64,000 nt of DNA from positions 1-64,000 of the forward strand of contig JBFLWP010000002.1 of assembly GCA_040757595.1 (NCBI GenBank), in the 5' to 3' direction. A program made the position numbers and the translations under genes. Source of the DNA: Nitrospirota bacterium. GTDB lineage: Bacteria; Nitrospirota; Nitrospiria; Nitrospirales; Nitrospiraceae. Below, one piece after another: positions 17,302 through 26,453 of the stretch. The notes beneath the pieces are model-generated. The model saw nothing but the letters and a program-made list of their open reading frames with translations, ran no database searches and was not told the DNA's origin. Numbering within the stretch: the stretch's first letter is position 1; each line of letters starts with the position of its first letter.

Positions 17302-19470
17302 TTGCTGCGCCCATCCGTCATGCGCAGCCGAAATTCCCTCGCCTCGGTGCTTCTGCTCGGGATCATGTGGAATCCGCCGCTCGGAGGGCCGATCAAGCAG
17401 CCGGCGCCTCCGCCTCACGAAGAGGACGTCCTCGGGTTGAAAGGTCCGATCCAGTCGGCCGAGCCGAGCGCGCGTCTGGGGTTGCCTGAACTGCCGGACG
17501 GCGGTCCTCGGTTCGAGACCCCCGTGCAGGGACCGGGAGCGGGGCTGTTCGAGCAAGGGGTCGCGGCCAGCCGGCGGAAGGACTTCCGCTCGGCCGAGCA
17601 GGCTTTCCGGGCTCTCCTTCAGCAGCACCCGACCAGCCCCCTGGCCGTGCCGGCGCGGGCCTTCCTGGCCGATCTGCTGGTCGCCGGCAGGGTGACGAAT
17701 CGGCGCCGCCTGGAAGCGATCGAGACGTACCGGGCGCTGATCCGTGACGTTCCGCACAGCCCCAACGCGGCACGGGCCTACTGGCGCATGGGCGATCTCC
17801 TGGCCGACTTGGGGATGCGGGTCGAAGCCCAGGGCACCTATCAACTCGGGATGGATTCGACCAGCGGGGCCGACGCGGACCGGGCTCTCCTGGGGCTGGC
17901 CGTCAATTTCAGGGCGTGGGGAAAGTTGAAGGAGGCCGAGCAGGCCTTCCAGCGGCTTCGCCAACAAGCCGGTGATGAGGAGATGCTCAGGTACGCGGTG
18001 TTCGGGCTGGCCGACACGCTCCTGGGCCTCCAGCAGCTCGCAGCGGCGGAGGTCGAGTACCGGACCGGGGCTCAGCGCTGGCCCGAGTTTCTCCGACACC
18101 GTCCCCTTGCGCTCCTGCGCTTCGCCGATACGGAGGCGGCGCTTGGCCGGGAGCAGGAGGCCCGCCGGCTGTACACCGAGTTCTACAACCACTATCCCCG
18201 ATCGTTGGAAGCTCCCGCGGTGCTGGTGCGGATCGGGGACGGATTCCGGCGGGCCGGCATGAAGGGCCAGGCCGAGCAATTCTACGCCGACGCCATCGTC
18301 CGTCACCCCGGTTCGACCGGCGCCTCCACCGCGCGCATGAGGCTCGCGGAATTGGGGCTGGAGCTGGCGACCGCCGACAAGGAGCACGCGCTGCAGTACC
18401 AGGTCCGGGGGCTCTTCCGGATCCGGCCGGCTCCCAGCGTCGATTCCGGCGAGCGACGCAAGGTATTCCGCGCGGTCGCCAGCGCCTACAAGGACCTGCT
18501 GCTCGGCAGCGAAGCCCTCTATCACCTGGGGGAGGATTTCGAACTGCTGCAAGACTGGCCGCAGGCAGTCCGCGTCTATCGCGAAGTCGTCGCCCGAGAC
18601 GGCCGCTTTCCGGACGATCCCTGGCCGCCCCTGGCCGGACACCGCCTCGCCGTGATCCTGGAGCCGCGCATCGTCGAGGCCCTGAACACCGGCGACGATT
18701 TCACGGCCGTCGTGCTCTACCATCAACGGGGCGAGTTCGAGAGCCGACCCTTCGTCACGCCCGAGACCCTGCTCCGGCTGGCTGCGGCGCACCAGCGGCT
18801 CGGTTTCTCGACCGAGGCGGTCAAGCTCTACCAGACCCTGCTCGTGAACCGTGCCGCGTCGGACTTGCGCGAAGAGGTGCTCGTGGGCTTGGGGCGGAGC
18901 TACGTGGACCAGGAGGATTTCACCGCGGCGCGACAGGTTTTCACGCGTTACCGGCTGCAGTATCCGGCGGGACGCTGGCAGGGGGAGGTGCTGCAGTCGC
19001 TTGCGCAGATCCACCGGCGGAACGGCGACTGGGAGGGGACCGTGCGCCTGTGCCGCAACTGGCTGAAGCGGTATCCCTCCCATCCGGACCGGCCGACGAT
19101 GCTGTTGCTCCTGGCCGAGGCGCTGACGGAGAACGGGGAGGACGACGAGGCCCTGCGCGCCTACGGCGAGGCGGACCGGGCGGGATTCCTGTCCGATCCG
19201 GCCGCGCTCATCCGCTACGCCGATCTGTTGGCCCAGGCCAAACGCTACGACGAGGCGGTGACTCGGTACCGCATGGCTCTCCGTGACCGGATCGCTCCCG
19301 CTCAGGCCGAGTGGGTCCGGCTCCAACTGGCCAGGGTCCGGCGGGCTCAGGCCTACTATGCGGATGCGCGCGCGGTCCTGAAGGAATTGGGGGCGACCGC
19401 GGGGGACGAGCTGGTCGCCCGTCTTTCCGCCTCCATGCGGGCCGATTTGTCGCGGAAAGGAGGTTCATAG
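17302..19470 (+). CDS. Exported TPR-repeat protein, about 720 aa
   Basis: An N-terminal hydrophobic segment (SLASVLLLGIMWNPPLGG) indicates export or anchoring. The rest is a long array of tetratricopeptide repeats (for example GLFEQGVAASRRKDFRSAEQ, AYWRMGDLLADLGMRVEAQG, LARVRRAQAYYADARAVLKE), giving a helical superhelix for protein binding. A TTG at 17302 has AGGGG eight bases upstream; the ATG at 17320 has no such site but gives nearly the same protein. The ribosome-binding site of the next gene, a FlrB-like kinase, lies inside its last codons, so the two are translationally coupled. It may be a periplasmic partner of flagellar checkpoint control; this is inference from context. Confidence 0.75.
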   Translation: MLRPSVMRSRNSLASVLLLGIMWNPPLGGPIKQPAPPPHEEDVLGLKGPIQSAEPSARLGLPELPDGGPRFETPVQGPGAGLFEQGVAASRRKDFRSAEQAFRALLQQHPTSPLAVPARAFLADLLVAGRVTNRRRLEAIETYRALIRDVPHSPNAARAYWRMGDLLADLGMRVEAQGTYQLGMDSTSGADADRALLGLAVNFRAWGKLKEAEQAFQRLRQQAGDEEMLRYAVFGLADTLLGLQQLAAAEVEYRTGAQRWPEFLRHRPLALLRFADTEAALGREQEARRLYTEFYNHYPRSLEAPAVLVRIGDGFRRAGMKGQAEQFYADAIVRHPGSTGASTARMRLAELGLELATADKEHALQYQVRGLFRIRPAPSVDSGERRKVFRAVASAYKDLLLGSEALYHLGEDFELLQDWPQAVRVYREVVARDGRFPDDPWPPLAGHRLAVILEPRIVEALNTGDDFTAVVLYHQRGEFESRPFVTPETLLRLAAAHQRLGFSTEAVKLYQTLLVNRAASDLREEVLVGLGRSYVDQEDFTAARQVFTRYRLQYPAGRWQGEVLQSLAQIHRRNGDWEGTVRLCRNWLKRYPSHPDRPTMLLLLAEALTENGEDDEALRAYGEADRAGFLSDPAALIRYADLLAQAKRYDEAVTRYRMALRDRIAPAQAEWVRLQLARVRRAQAYYADARAVLKELGATAGDELVARLSASMRADLSRKGGS

Positions 19471-19472
19471 CC

Positions 19473-20681
19473 ATGACCCGGAACGCCGTAACCGAAGCCG
19501 GCAACCTCGACCTCTTGCGACACGCCTTCCACAGCTTCGACCAGGCGGCGCTGACGCTTCAGGAATCCTACCAGGCGTTGACCGAACGGCTGGAACGGCT
19601 GGATCTGGAGCTGGCGGCCAGCAACGAGGCGCTGCGCGTCAACCTGAGGGAGAACGAGGAGATGCGCAGCCACCTGTCGGCGATCCTCGAATCGCTGACC
19701 ACCGGCGTGATCGTCTCGGACGGTCGGGGCGCCGTCGTCCGCTGCAACCGGAGCGCGGAGCTGCTGCTGGGCCTGTCCCGTGGTCGGATGCTCGGGCAGC
19801 CGCTGGAGGCGCTGCTGCGCGACGCGGGGCTGGACGGGAGCACCTACCCGTTGCTGGCTCCGAGCGGCACCCCCGTGTCCCTGTCCCGCGCCGCCCTCCG
19901 AAACGCGGCGGGGGAGGCGGGCGGCAGCCTCGTGCTTCTGCACGACATCTCGGCGGTTCGCCGGCTCGAGGAGCAACTGCTGCGGCGGGACCGGCTGGCG
20001 GCCATGGGCGAGATGGTCGGCCGGATCGCCCACGAGATCCGGAATCCCCTGGGGAGCGTCGAGCTGTTCGCCTCCCTTCTCCGGAAAGACCTCCGGGACG
20101 ATCCCCGTCGGCGCCAATATGCGGAGCACATTTCCATGGCCGTCCAGGCCATGGACCGGCTGCTCGCCAACCTGCTCGTCTACACGAGGCCGGACCACCC
20201 GGCCAAGGACCGTCACGAGCCGGCCGCGCTCGTGAGAGACGCGCTGACCCTGGCCGCTCACGCGACCGCGCGGGGCCACGTGGCGATCGAGGTGCTGGTG
20301 ACTCCGACGGTCCGGACGATCTGGTGCGACGGGGACCAGTTCAAACAGGTGCTGGTGAATCTCATCCTCAACGCGGTGCAGGCCATGCCCGACGGCGGGA
20401 CCCTGCGCATTGCCGTCGCTCCCGAGCCGGCCGAGGGGCCGGAGGCTCCGGAAGTCCGGATCGCGGTCTCGGACACCGGGACCGGGATCGCCCCGGACCA
20501 CCTTCCGCGCCTGTTCGATCCGTTCTTCACCACGCGGGAGGATGGAACCGGCCTGGGGCTGGCGATCGTCCACGCGATCGTGGAAGGGCACGGGGGACGG
20601 ATCGAGGTCGAGAGCGAAATCGGGCGCGGGACCACCTTCACCGTGCTGCTGCCGGGAGAGGCCGGATCGCGGGCTGAGTGA
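19473..20681 (+). CDS. FlrB-like sensor histidine kinase
   Basis: A 402-residue soluble kinase: coiled-coil start (residues 20-70), PAS domain (about 72-170, AILESLTTGVIVSDGRGAVV), HisKA with His187 in GRIAHEIRNPLGS, HATPase_c with NLILNAVQAMPDGG, SDTGTGIAP and FFTTREDGTGLGLAI. The lack of membrane segments and the position directly before an NtrC-type regulator match FlrB/FleS, which in vibrios and pseudomonads sense assembly of the early basal body and phosphorylate FlrC/FleR. AAAGGAGGT lies nine bases before the ATG. Confidence 0.88.
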   Translation: MTRNAVTEAGNLDLLRHAFHSFDQAALTLQESYQALTERLERLDLELAASNEALRVNLRENEEMRSHLSAILESLTTGVIVSDGRGAVVRCNRSAELLLGLSRGRMLGQPLEALLRDAGLDGSTYPLLAPSGTPVSLSRAALRNAAGEAGGSLVLLHDISAVRRLEEQLLRRDRLAAMGEMVGRIAHEIRNPLGSVELFASLLRKDLRDDPRRRQYAEHISMAVQAMDRLLANLLVYTRPDHPAKDRHEPAALVRDALTLAAHATARGHVAIEVLVTPTVRTIWCDGDQFKQVLVNLILNAVQAMPDGGTLRIAVAPEPAEGPEAPEVRIAVSDTGTGIAPDHLPRLFDPFFTTREDGTGLGLAIVHAIVEGHGGRIEVESEIGRGTTFTVLLPGEAGSRAE

Positions 20682-20826
20682 GATCTCCGTTGCCCGAGGG
20701 CGAGCAAGAGAAAATGATGGGCTTCAACCTTATCCGGGCTGGAATCCTGTAGACCTAAGCGATGGGTGAGCGAGCGTCGGTGATGAGATCGCCATTGCCT
20801 GTAAACGAGCCAGGGACGGAGGGCCT

Positions 20827-22293
20827 ATGCAGGGACTGTCGTTGAGCGGTGCGGGCGCGCGTGAGGCGCGGTCGGTGCTGGTGGTGGACGATGAGCCGTC
20901 CATGAGGATCGCGTTGACCGAGTCGCTGCGCCGGAACGGCTATGGGGTCGCGCAGGCGAGCGACGGGCGGGAGGCGCTGGAGCGGCTCGCCCAGTGCCGG
21001 CCCTGGCTGGTCCTGACGGACATGAAGATGGCCCGGCTGAGCGGGCTCGACGTCCTCAAGGAGATCAAAAAGCGCTCCCCGCAGACGGCGGTGGTCGTGA
21101 TGACGGCCTACGGGACGGTCGAAACCGCGGTCGAAGCCATGAAGCACGGAGCCCGCGACTTCCTCCTGAAGCCCTTTGCGGCCGAGGCGCTCGAACAGGT
21201 GCTGGCCAGGCTGGAGGCCGCGGACGTGGACGGGCCCCCGGCTCCGGAGGGGGGCCGGGAGGTCCGGACGATCCTGACCCGGGACCCGGGGATGCGACGA
21301 CTGCTCGGCATGGCCGAGACGGTCGCCACCAGCCTGGCCACCGTGCTCGTCAGCGGCGAGAGCGGGACGGGCAAAGAGCTGCTGGCCCGGTACATTCACA
21401 GCCGGAGTCCCAGGGGGCACCGTCCCTTCATCGCCGTGAACTGCGCGGCCTTGCCGGACGGCCTGCTCGAAAGCGAGCTGTTCGGGCACGAGCGCGGGGC
21501 CTTCACGGGCGCGTTGATGCGAAAGCTGGGCAAGTTCGAGATGGCCCATACCGGCACCCTGCTCCTGGACGAGATCAGCGAGATGAATCTGGCCCTGCAG
21601 GCCAAGCTGCTGCGGGTGCTTCAGGAGCGGGAGGTGGACCGGGTCGGAGGGCGGGACCCGATCCGGGTGGACATCCGGGTGATCGCCACCACCAACCGCT
21701 CGCTCCGGGCGGAGGTGGAGCAGGGGCGGTTCCGGGAGGACCTCTACTACCGTCTGAACGTCTTTCCGCTCGTGCTGCCGCCGTTGCGCGATCGGGTCGC
21801 GGACATTCCGCTGCTCGCCCGCCACTTCGTGAGCAGCGCGGCGGCCCGGAACGGGCTGCCGGCCCCGGTCCTCTCGGAGGCCGCGCTGACCGCGCTGGCG
21901 GAGCGGCCCTGGAAGGGCAACATCCGGGAACTGGAGAACGTGGTCGAGCGGGCGGTTCTCCTGGCCGGGGGCGGGACCATCGAGCCGGAGCACTTCCGCG
22001 TGGACGAGGGCGGGCTTCGAGCGGCCCCGGCCGGACCCGATGTCGTCCGGCCGGCCGGCCAGAGCGGGCCGCCGCACCCGTCCGCTGCCTCCGGTCCATC
22101 CGGAAACGGCTCCCTCTGGGAGATGGAACGGGATCTCATTTTCAGGACCCTCGCCGGCGCGAAGGGAAACCGGACGCACGCGGCCAAGATCCTGGGGATC
22201 AGCATCAGGACCCTGAGGAACAAGCTCCGCGAATACCGGCAGCTCTCCGGTCAGGAAACATCTTCTCCGGAAGGGGAGGTCGGCAAGGATTGA
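20827..22293 (+). CDS. FlrC-like sigma-54-dependent response regulator
   Basis: A 488-residue activator: receiver (about 15-130, phospho-acceptor Asp65 in LVLTDMKMA), AAA+ (about 150-385) with GESGTGKE, the canonical sigma-54 loop GAFTGA (about residues 224-229) and GTLLLDEISEM, and a Fis-like helix-turn-helix (NRTHAAKILGISIRTLRNKL). Expected to be phosphorylated by the FlrB-like kinase and to switch on sigma-54 promoters of basal body and hook genes; such sites stand before flgB (84 bases downstream of its stop), fliL and flgF. Confidence 0.9.
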   Translation: MQGLSLSGAGAREARSVLVVDDEPSMRIALTESLRRNGYGVAQASDGREALERLAQCRPWLVLTDMKMARLSGLDVLKEIKKRSPQTAVVVMTAYGTVETAVEAMKHGARDFLLKPFAAEALEQVLARLEAADVDGPPAPEGGREVRTILTRDPGMRRLLGMAETVATSLATVLVSGESGTGKELLARYIHSRSPRGHRPFIAVNCAALPDGLLESELFGHERGAFTGALMRKLGKFEMAHTGTLLLDEISEMNLALQAKLLRVLQEREVDRVGGRDPIRVDIRVIATTNRSLRAEVEQGRFREDLYYRLNVFPLVLPPLRDRVADIPLLARHFVSSAAARNGLPAPVLSEAALTALAERPWKGNIRELENVVERAVLLAGGGTIEPEHFRVDEGGLRAAPAGPDVVRPAGQSGPPHPSAASGPSGNGSLWEMERDLIFRTLAGAKGNRTHAAKILGISIRTLRNKLREYRQLSGQETSSPEGEVGKD

Positions 22294-22376
22294 CCGGGCC
22301 GGGAAAAAACAACCGCGTGGGCGCCGCGGCCCGTTTTCATCGCTCCGGATCGTGAGCCAGGCCCGCGCGGGAACGG

Positions 22377-22392
22377 TGGAACACCGCTTGCA
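22377..22392 (+). promoter_or_regulatory. Sigma-54 promoter before flgB
   Basis: TGGAAC (22377-22382) and TTGCA (22388-22392) with GG and GC ten bases apart; one deviation (A for C) from TGGCAC. It lies 33 bases before the flgB ATG and would drive the long flgB-to-fliJ operon. Confidence 0.75.
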
Positions 22393-22424
22393 CAGTTTGG
22401 CCAGGCTGAGGCGAGGGGGAGGCC

Positions 22425-22832
22425 ATGAGAATCTTCGACAAGACCATGAACCTGCTGGAGCAGACGCTGGACCTGCGCGCGGCCCGGCACAAGGTGATCG
22501 CCACGAACATCGCCAACGAGGAGACCCCCGGATACCGGGCGAAGGAGCTGCACTTCCTGGAGGCCCTCTCGGCCGCCGTCCGCCGCAAGCCCGCCGGGGG
22601 GCTCACGGGGACGAATCCCCGCCACTTCGGGGGGCGAGCGGAAGGCGTGCCGAGGGTCGCCGGCCGCGTGGAGGATCTCCCCGCGCCGGAGCTGCCCCTC
22701 GACGCGAACAGCGTGAATCTGGAATTCGAGATGGCCAAGCTGGCCGACAACGGCATCAACTACAACACCTCGGCGGCCATCTTGTCGGTTCGCATCAAAC
22801 AGTTGCTGGACGTCATCCGGGAATCTCGCTGA
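22425..22832 (+). CDS. flgB: Flagellar proximal rod protein FlgB
   Basis: A 135-residue rod subunit exported by the flagellar secretion system. The N-terminal helix carries the rod signature (AARHKVIATNIANEETPGYR) and the C-terminal helix LEFEMAKLADNGINYNTSAA matches the family end. Length is standard. First gene of the flgB-flgC-fliE-fliF-fliG-fliH-fliI-fliJ run, directly downstream of a sigma-54 site. Confidence 0.95.
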   Translation: MRIFDKTMNLLEQTLDLRAARHKVIATNIANEETPGYRAKELHFLEALSAAVRRKPAGGLTGTNPRHFGGRAEGVPRVAGRVEDLPAPELPLDANSVNLEFEMAKLADNGINYNTSAAILSVRIKQLLDVIRESR

Positions 22833-22869
22833 GAAAATCGTCACGCGTCACTCGTCACGAGGAGGGAAT

Positions 22870-23319
22870 ATGGACCTGAACGACAGCATCACGATTTCGG
22901 TCTCTGGGCTGGATGCCCAACGGCACCGGCTCAACGTGATCGCGAGCAACCTCGCGAACGCCCAGACCACCCATTCCGCCCAGGGGGGGCCGTACCGGCG
23001 GCGGGACGTGGTGTTCCAGCCCGCGCCGGTCGAGCCGAAGTTTCCGCGGGCGCTCAGGCGGGCGGGGTTCGGGATCGGAGAGCAGGCCCTCCAGGGAGTC
23101 CGGGTGGCGCAGGTGATCGAGGACCAACGGCCGGGGCGGGCCGTGTACGATCCGCAGCATCCGGACGCCGACGCGCAGGGCTACGTGCTTCTGCCCAACG
23201 TGAACGTCATGGAGGAGATGATCAACATGATGTCCGCGTCCCGGGCCTACGAGGCGAACGTCCAGGCCATCAACACGGCGCGGACGATGTGGAACCGGGC
23301 GCTGGAAATCGGACGGTAG
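22870..23319 (+). CDS. flgC: Flagellar proximal rod protein FlgC
   Basis: A 149-residue rod subunit. The N-terminus SGLDAQRHRLNVIASNLANA and the C-terminal NVNVMEEMINMMSASRAYEA and NVQAINTARTMWNRALEIGR are diagnostic of FlgC. It follows flgB after a 37-base gap made of CGTCACGCGTCACTCGTCAC words with GAGGAGGG just before the ATG. Confidence 0.95.
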   Translation: MDLNDSITISVSGLDAQRHRLNVIASNLANAQTTHSAQGGPYRRRDVVFQPAPVEPKFPRALRRAGFGIGEQALQGVRVAQVIEDQRPGRAVYDPQHPDADAQGYVLLPNVNVMEEMINMMSASRAYEANVQAINTARTMWNRALEIGR

Positions 23320-23322
23320 ACC

Positions 23323-23398
23323 AACGATGAACGCGGAATGCTGAACGTGGAACGGCCTGTCGTCGGTATTCGTCGTTCAGCGTTCATCATTCATCGTT
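23323..23398 (+). repeat. Imperfect inverted repeat before fliE
   Basis: A 25-base left arm (23323-23347) beginning AACGATGAACG and ending GCTGAACG faces a 25-base right arm (23374-23398). By hand, 21 of 25 positions are complementary, with a 26-base loop. The fliE ribosome-binding site (GAGGAGG) follows 10 bases after the right arm. Confidence 0.7.
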
Positions 23399-23417
23399 GA
23401 GGAGTGAGGAGGCTGCA

Positions 23418-23717
23418 ATGGACGACATCCGCATCAAGCCGACTCTGCCCGTTCCCGTCGGTGAGGCGGCCGGGGCCGCAGCCGGCCCGGCGCAGGCCTC
23501 GGGCTTTCTCGGCACGCTCAAGGACGCGATTTCGAAGGCCAACGAAATCCAGCTCGAGGCCAGCCAGTCGGTGGACCAGCTGCTGACCGGCGAAAACCAG
23601 AACGTGCACCAAACCATGGTGGCGTTGCAGAAGGCCGACGTGACCTTCCAGTTGATGATGCAGATCCGCAACAAGATCGTCTCCGCCTACGAGGAAATCC
23701 AGCGGATGCAGGTCTGA
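23418..23717 (+). CDS. fliE: Flagellar hook-basal body complex protein FliE
   Basis: A 99-residue adaptor between the MS ring and the rod. The C-terminal two-thirds are typical: FLGTLKDAISKANEIQLEAS, then VHQTMVALQKADVTFQLMMQ and RNKIVSAYEEI. The ATG at 23418 follows GAGGAGG by five bases; an earlier in-frame start has no such site. Confidence 0.93.
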   Translation: MDDIRIKPTLPVPVGEAAGAAAGPAQASGFLGTLKDAISKANEIQLEASQSVDQLLTGENQNVHQTMVALQKADVTFQLMMQIRNKIVSAYEEIQRMQV

Positions 23718-23725
23718 TTGGACAG

Positions 23726-23790
23726 GCTAGGGGCCAGAGGCTAGGGGCACGAGGGGGTTCCCCGCGCCACTTGCCTCGCGCCTCTCGCCA
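23726..23790 (+). repeat. Imperfect inverted repeat before fliF (GGCTAGGGGC style)
   Basis: A purine-rich left arm (GGCTAGGGGCCAGAGGCTAG, continuing to 23753) faces a pyrimidine-rich right arm (GCGCCACTTGCCTCGCGCC and on to 23790). Aligned by hand, roughly three quarters of 30 positions are complementary, with blocks GGC-nAG-nGGC repeated twice within the arm. Confidence 0.55.
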
Positions 23791-23805
23791 TTTCGAGGAA
23801 TGCTT

Positions 23806-25461
23806 ATGCTGGCCAAATTCACTGAACTCCCCTTGATCCGTCGGCTTGCGATCCTGGTCGCGCTGGGCGGCGCGGTGGCCGGGCTGGCCGCCATCGCCCT
23901 CTGGAGTCAGCAACCCGAGATGCAGGTGCTGTTCGCGAACCTCTCTCCGGAAGATGCGGGCGCGATCGTCGAAAAGCTGAAGGAATCCAAGGTGCCGTAT
24001 GAGATCGGAGCCGGCGGCGGCTCGATCCTGGTTCCCGGCAGCCAAGTTCACGACCTGCGGTTGCAGCTGGCCGGACAGGGGCTCCCGCACGGCGGCGGGG
24101 TCGGGTTCGAGCTGTTCGATCGCACGACCGTCGGGATGTCCGAGTTCGTGCAGAAGCTCAATTACCGTCGGGCCCTGCAGGGGGAGCTGGCCAGGACCAT
24201 CGCCCAGATGCCGGAAGTGGAGCGGGCCCGCGTCCACCTGGCCGTGCCGGAGCGGCGCCTCTTCAGCTCCGAGCAGGACCGGCCGCGCGCGTCGGTCGTC
24301 CTGTCCCTGCGCCGGAGCGACGGGCTCAGCAAGTCCCAGATCCAGGGGGTCGTGCACCTGGTGGCCAGCAGCGTCGAGGGCCTTCAGCCGCGCGACGTGA
24401 CCGTGGTGGACGGGCACGGCCGCCTGCTCTCCGAGACGGCCGACGACGGGCCCGCGCGCCTGTCCGGGTCCCAGCTCGAATACCAGCGGTCGGTCGAAAA
24501 GGACATCGAAGCCCGCATCCAGTCGATGTTGGAGCGGATCGTCGGCGTGAACAAGGCCGTGGTCCGGGTTTCCAGCGTCCTGGACTTCCGTCAGGTGGAG
24601 TTGACGGAGGAACGGTACGATCCCAACGGCCAGGTGGTGCGGAGCGAGCAGCGGAACCAGGAAAAGTCCAACGGCTCCAACGGGGTGGCCGGCGGCGTCC
24701 CGGGCGTCGCCTCGAACGTGCCGGCCGGGCAGACTGCCATTCCCGCCCCCGCGCCGCCCCCTCCTCCGACCCAGACGAGCACCACGAGCAGCCAGACCAA
24801 GAACGAGACCATCAACTACGAGATCAGCCGGACGGTGTCCCGAATCGTCGAGCCCACCGGCACGATCAAGAAGCTGTCGGTCGCGGTGCTCGTGGACGGG
24901 ACCTACGAGGCGGGCAAGCCCGGCGCCGAGCAGGCCGGAACGGGCGCCACCGAGAGCGGAAGGAAGTACGTCCCCCGGTCGGAAGCGGACATGAAGCGGA
25001 TCGAAGAGATCGTCAAGAAAGCCATGGGGTACTCGGCGGAGCGGGGCGATCAGGTGGAAGTGGTGAACGTGCCCTTCGGCTTCGAGGCGGAGGAAGGGCC
25101 TGGCACCTCGGCCGAAGCCTCACCGTCGGCGGCGGCCGCCTGGGCCCCCTACGTCCGCTACGGCGTCGCCCTCGTCCTCTTCGTGCTGGTGTTGTTCTTC
25201 GTGGTCCGGCCGATCCTGGGGACCCTGACGGCCAGGCCCGCGGCGGTGTCGGCCCAGGGCGCGATGGCGCTGCCTGGGGCGATCCCGCCGGGCCTGCCCG
25301 GCGCATTGCCGATGACCGTGAGCCAGGTTGAGGCCTCGATGGCCGGCACGTTGGGCGGGGCGGCCCGCACGCAGATCGTGGACATGGCGCGGGGCAACCC
25401 GCAATCGACGGCGCTCGTGGTCAAGCAGTGGCTGAAGACGAAGCAAGAGGAGGAGCATTGA
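23806..25461 (+). CDS. fliF: Flagellar MS-ring protein FliF
   Basis: A 551-residue inner-membrane ring former and base for the export gate and C-ring. An N-terminal membrane helix (residues 12-32), the YscJ-like ring domains (MQVLFANLSPEDAGAIVEKL, then GFELFDRTTVGMSEFVQKLN), a Pro-rich linker around residue 320, a second membrane helix near residue 455, and a C-terminal FliG-binding tail (ESGSL-type region ending VKQWLKTKQEEEH). ATG 23806 is preferred over 23800 because GAGGA abuts the latter. The stop overlaps the fliG start (TGATG). Confidence 0.96.
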   Translation: MLAKFTELPLIRRLAILVALGGAVAGLAAIALWSQQPEMQVLFANLSPEDAGAIVEKLKESKVPYEIGAGGGSILVPGSQVHDLRLQLAGQGLPHGGGVGFELFDRTTVGMSEFVQKLNYRRALQGELARTIAQMPEVERARVHLAVPERRLFSSEQDRPRASVVLSLRRSDGLSKSQIQGVVHLVASSVEGLQPRDVTVVDGHGRLLSETADDGPARLSGSQLEYQRSVEKDIEARIQSMLERIVGVNKAVVRVSSVLDFRQVELTEERYDPNGQVVRSEQRNQEKSNGSNGVAGGVPGVASNVPAGQTAIPAPAPPPPPTQTSTTSSQTKNETINYEISRTVSRIVEPTGTIKKLSVAVLVDGTYEAGKPGAEQAGTGATESGRKYVPRSEADMKRIEEIVKKAMGYSAERGDQVEVVNVPFGFEAEEGPGTSAEASPSAAAAWAPYVRYGVALVLFVLVLFFVVRPILGTLTARPAAVSAQGAMALPGAIPPGLPGALPMTVSQVEASMAGTLGGAARTQIVDMARGNPQSTALVVKQWLKTKQEEEH

Positions 25462-26453
25462 TGGCGTACGGGCTGAACGGGGAGGAGAAGGCCGCCATCC
25501 TCCTGCGCGCGATCGGAGAAGACGCGGCGGCCTCGGTCATGAAGTACCTGGACCCCAAGGAGATCCGGAAGCTCGGCGCCCACATGACCGGTCTGTCCAA
25601 TTACACCCGCTCGCAGGAGGAAGAAGTCATCAAGGAGTTCGAGCAAGCCTCCAACAGCGGGGGGGTCGGCTTCGAGGGCAAGGAGTACATCAAGACCGTT
25701 CTGACCAAGGCCCTGGGACCGGACAAGGCGGAACGGATCATGGAGACGCTGACCTCCACGAGCTACCCGGGGCTGGAGTCCCTCAAGTGGCTGGACCCCC
25801 GCTCCGTCGCCCAACTCATCAAGGTCGAGCATCCCCAGACGATCGCCGTCATCCTGGCCCATCTGGACCCGGACCAGGGCAGCCAGGTCATCGCCGCGCT
25901 GCCGGACAACCTGCGGGCCGACGTGGCGCTGCGGCTCGGCACGATCGAGGACGTGCAGCCGGAGGTCCTCCAGCACCTGAGCGAGGTCCTTCAGGAGGCG
26001 TTCAAGCTCGGCTCCAAGACGAGGGGCCAGAGCATCGGCGGAGCCCAGATCGTGGCCGACCTGATGGGGCGGTTGGACAAGAAAGTCGAGGGCAGCATCA
26101 TGGGAAAGATCTCGGAGCAGGACCCGGAACTCGCCGAGACCATCCGGGCGCTCATGTTCGTCTTCGACGATCTGATCAAAGTGGACGACCGCGGAATCCA
26201 GGAAATGCTCAAGGAGATCAGCAAGGAGGAACTCCCGATCGCCCTGCGGGGCGCCAACCCGGAGGTGCGGGACAAGTTCTTCAAGAACATGTCGAGCCGG
26301 GCCTCCGAAATGCTCAAGGAGGACATGGAGACGCGCGGACCGGTCAAGGTGAGCGAGGTCGAAAAGGCCCAGCAGAACATCCTCAAGATCGCCCGGAAGC
26401 TGGAGGAGGAGGGGCGCCTCGTGATCGCCGGGCAGGGGGAGGCGATGGTGTGA
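25461..26453 (+). CDS. fliG: Flagellar motor switch protein FliG
   Basis: A 330-residue rotor protein that contacts FliF, FliM and the stator. The N-terminal EEKAAILLRAIGEDAAASVM, the middle-domain EHPQTIAVILAHLDPDQ and the C-terminal torque helix region (MFVFDDLIKVDDRGIQEMLK, then LPIALRGANPEVRDKFFKNM) with its conserved charged residues are all present. It is translationally coupled to fliF and overlaps fliH. Confidence 0.97.
   Translation: MAYGLNGEEKAAILLRAIGEDAAASVMKYLDPKEIRKLGAHMTGLSNYTRSQEEEVIKEFEQASNSGGVGFEGKEYIKTVLTKALGPDKAERIMETLTSTSYPGLESLKWLDPRSVAQLIKVEHPQTIAVILAHLDPDQGSQVIAALPDNLRADVALRLGTIEDVQPEVLQHLSEVLQEAFKLGSKTRGQSIGGAQIVADLMGRLDKKVEGSIMGKISEQDPELAETIRALMFVFDDLIKVDDRGIQEMLKEISKEELPIALRGANPEVRDKFFKNMSSRASEMLKEDMETRGPVKVSEVEKAQQNILKIARKLEEEGRLVIAGQGEAMV

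Noticed and set aside
17266-19326. A 686-codon minus-strand frame opposite the TPR gene
   Set aside because: The TPR repeats and translational coupling identify the real strand.
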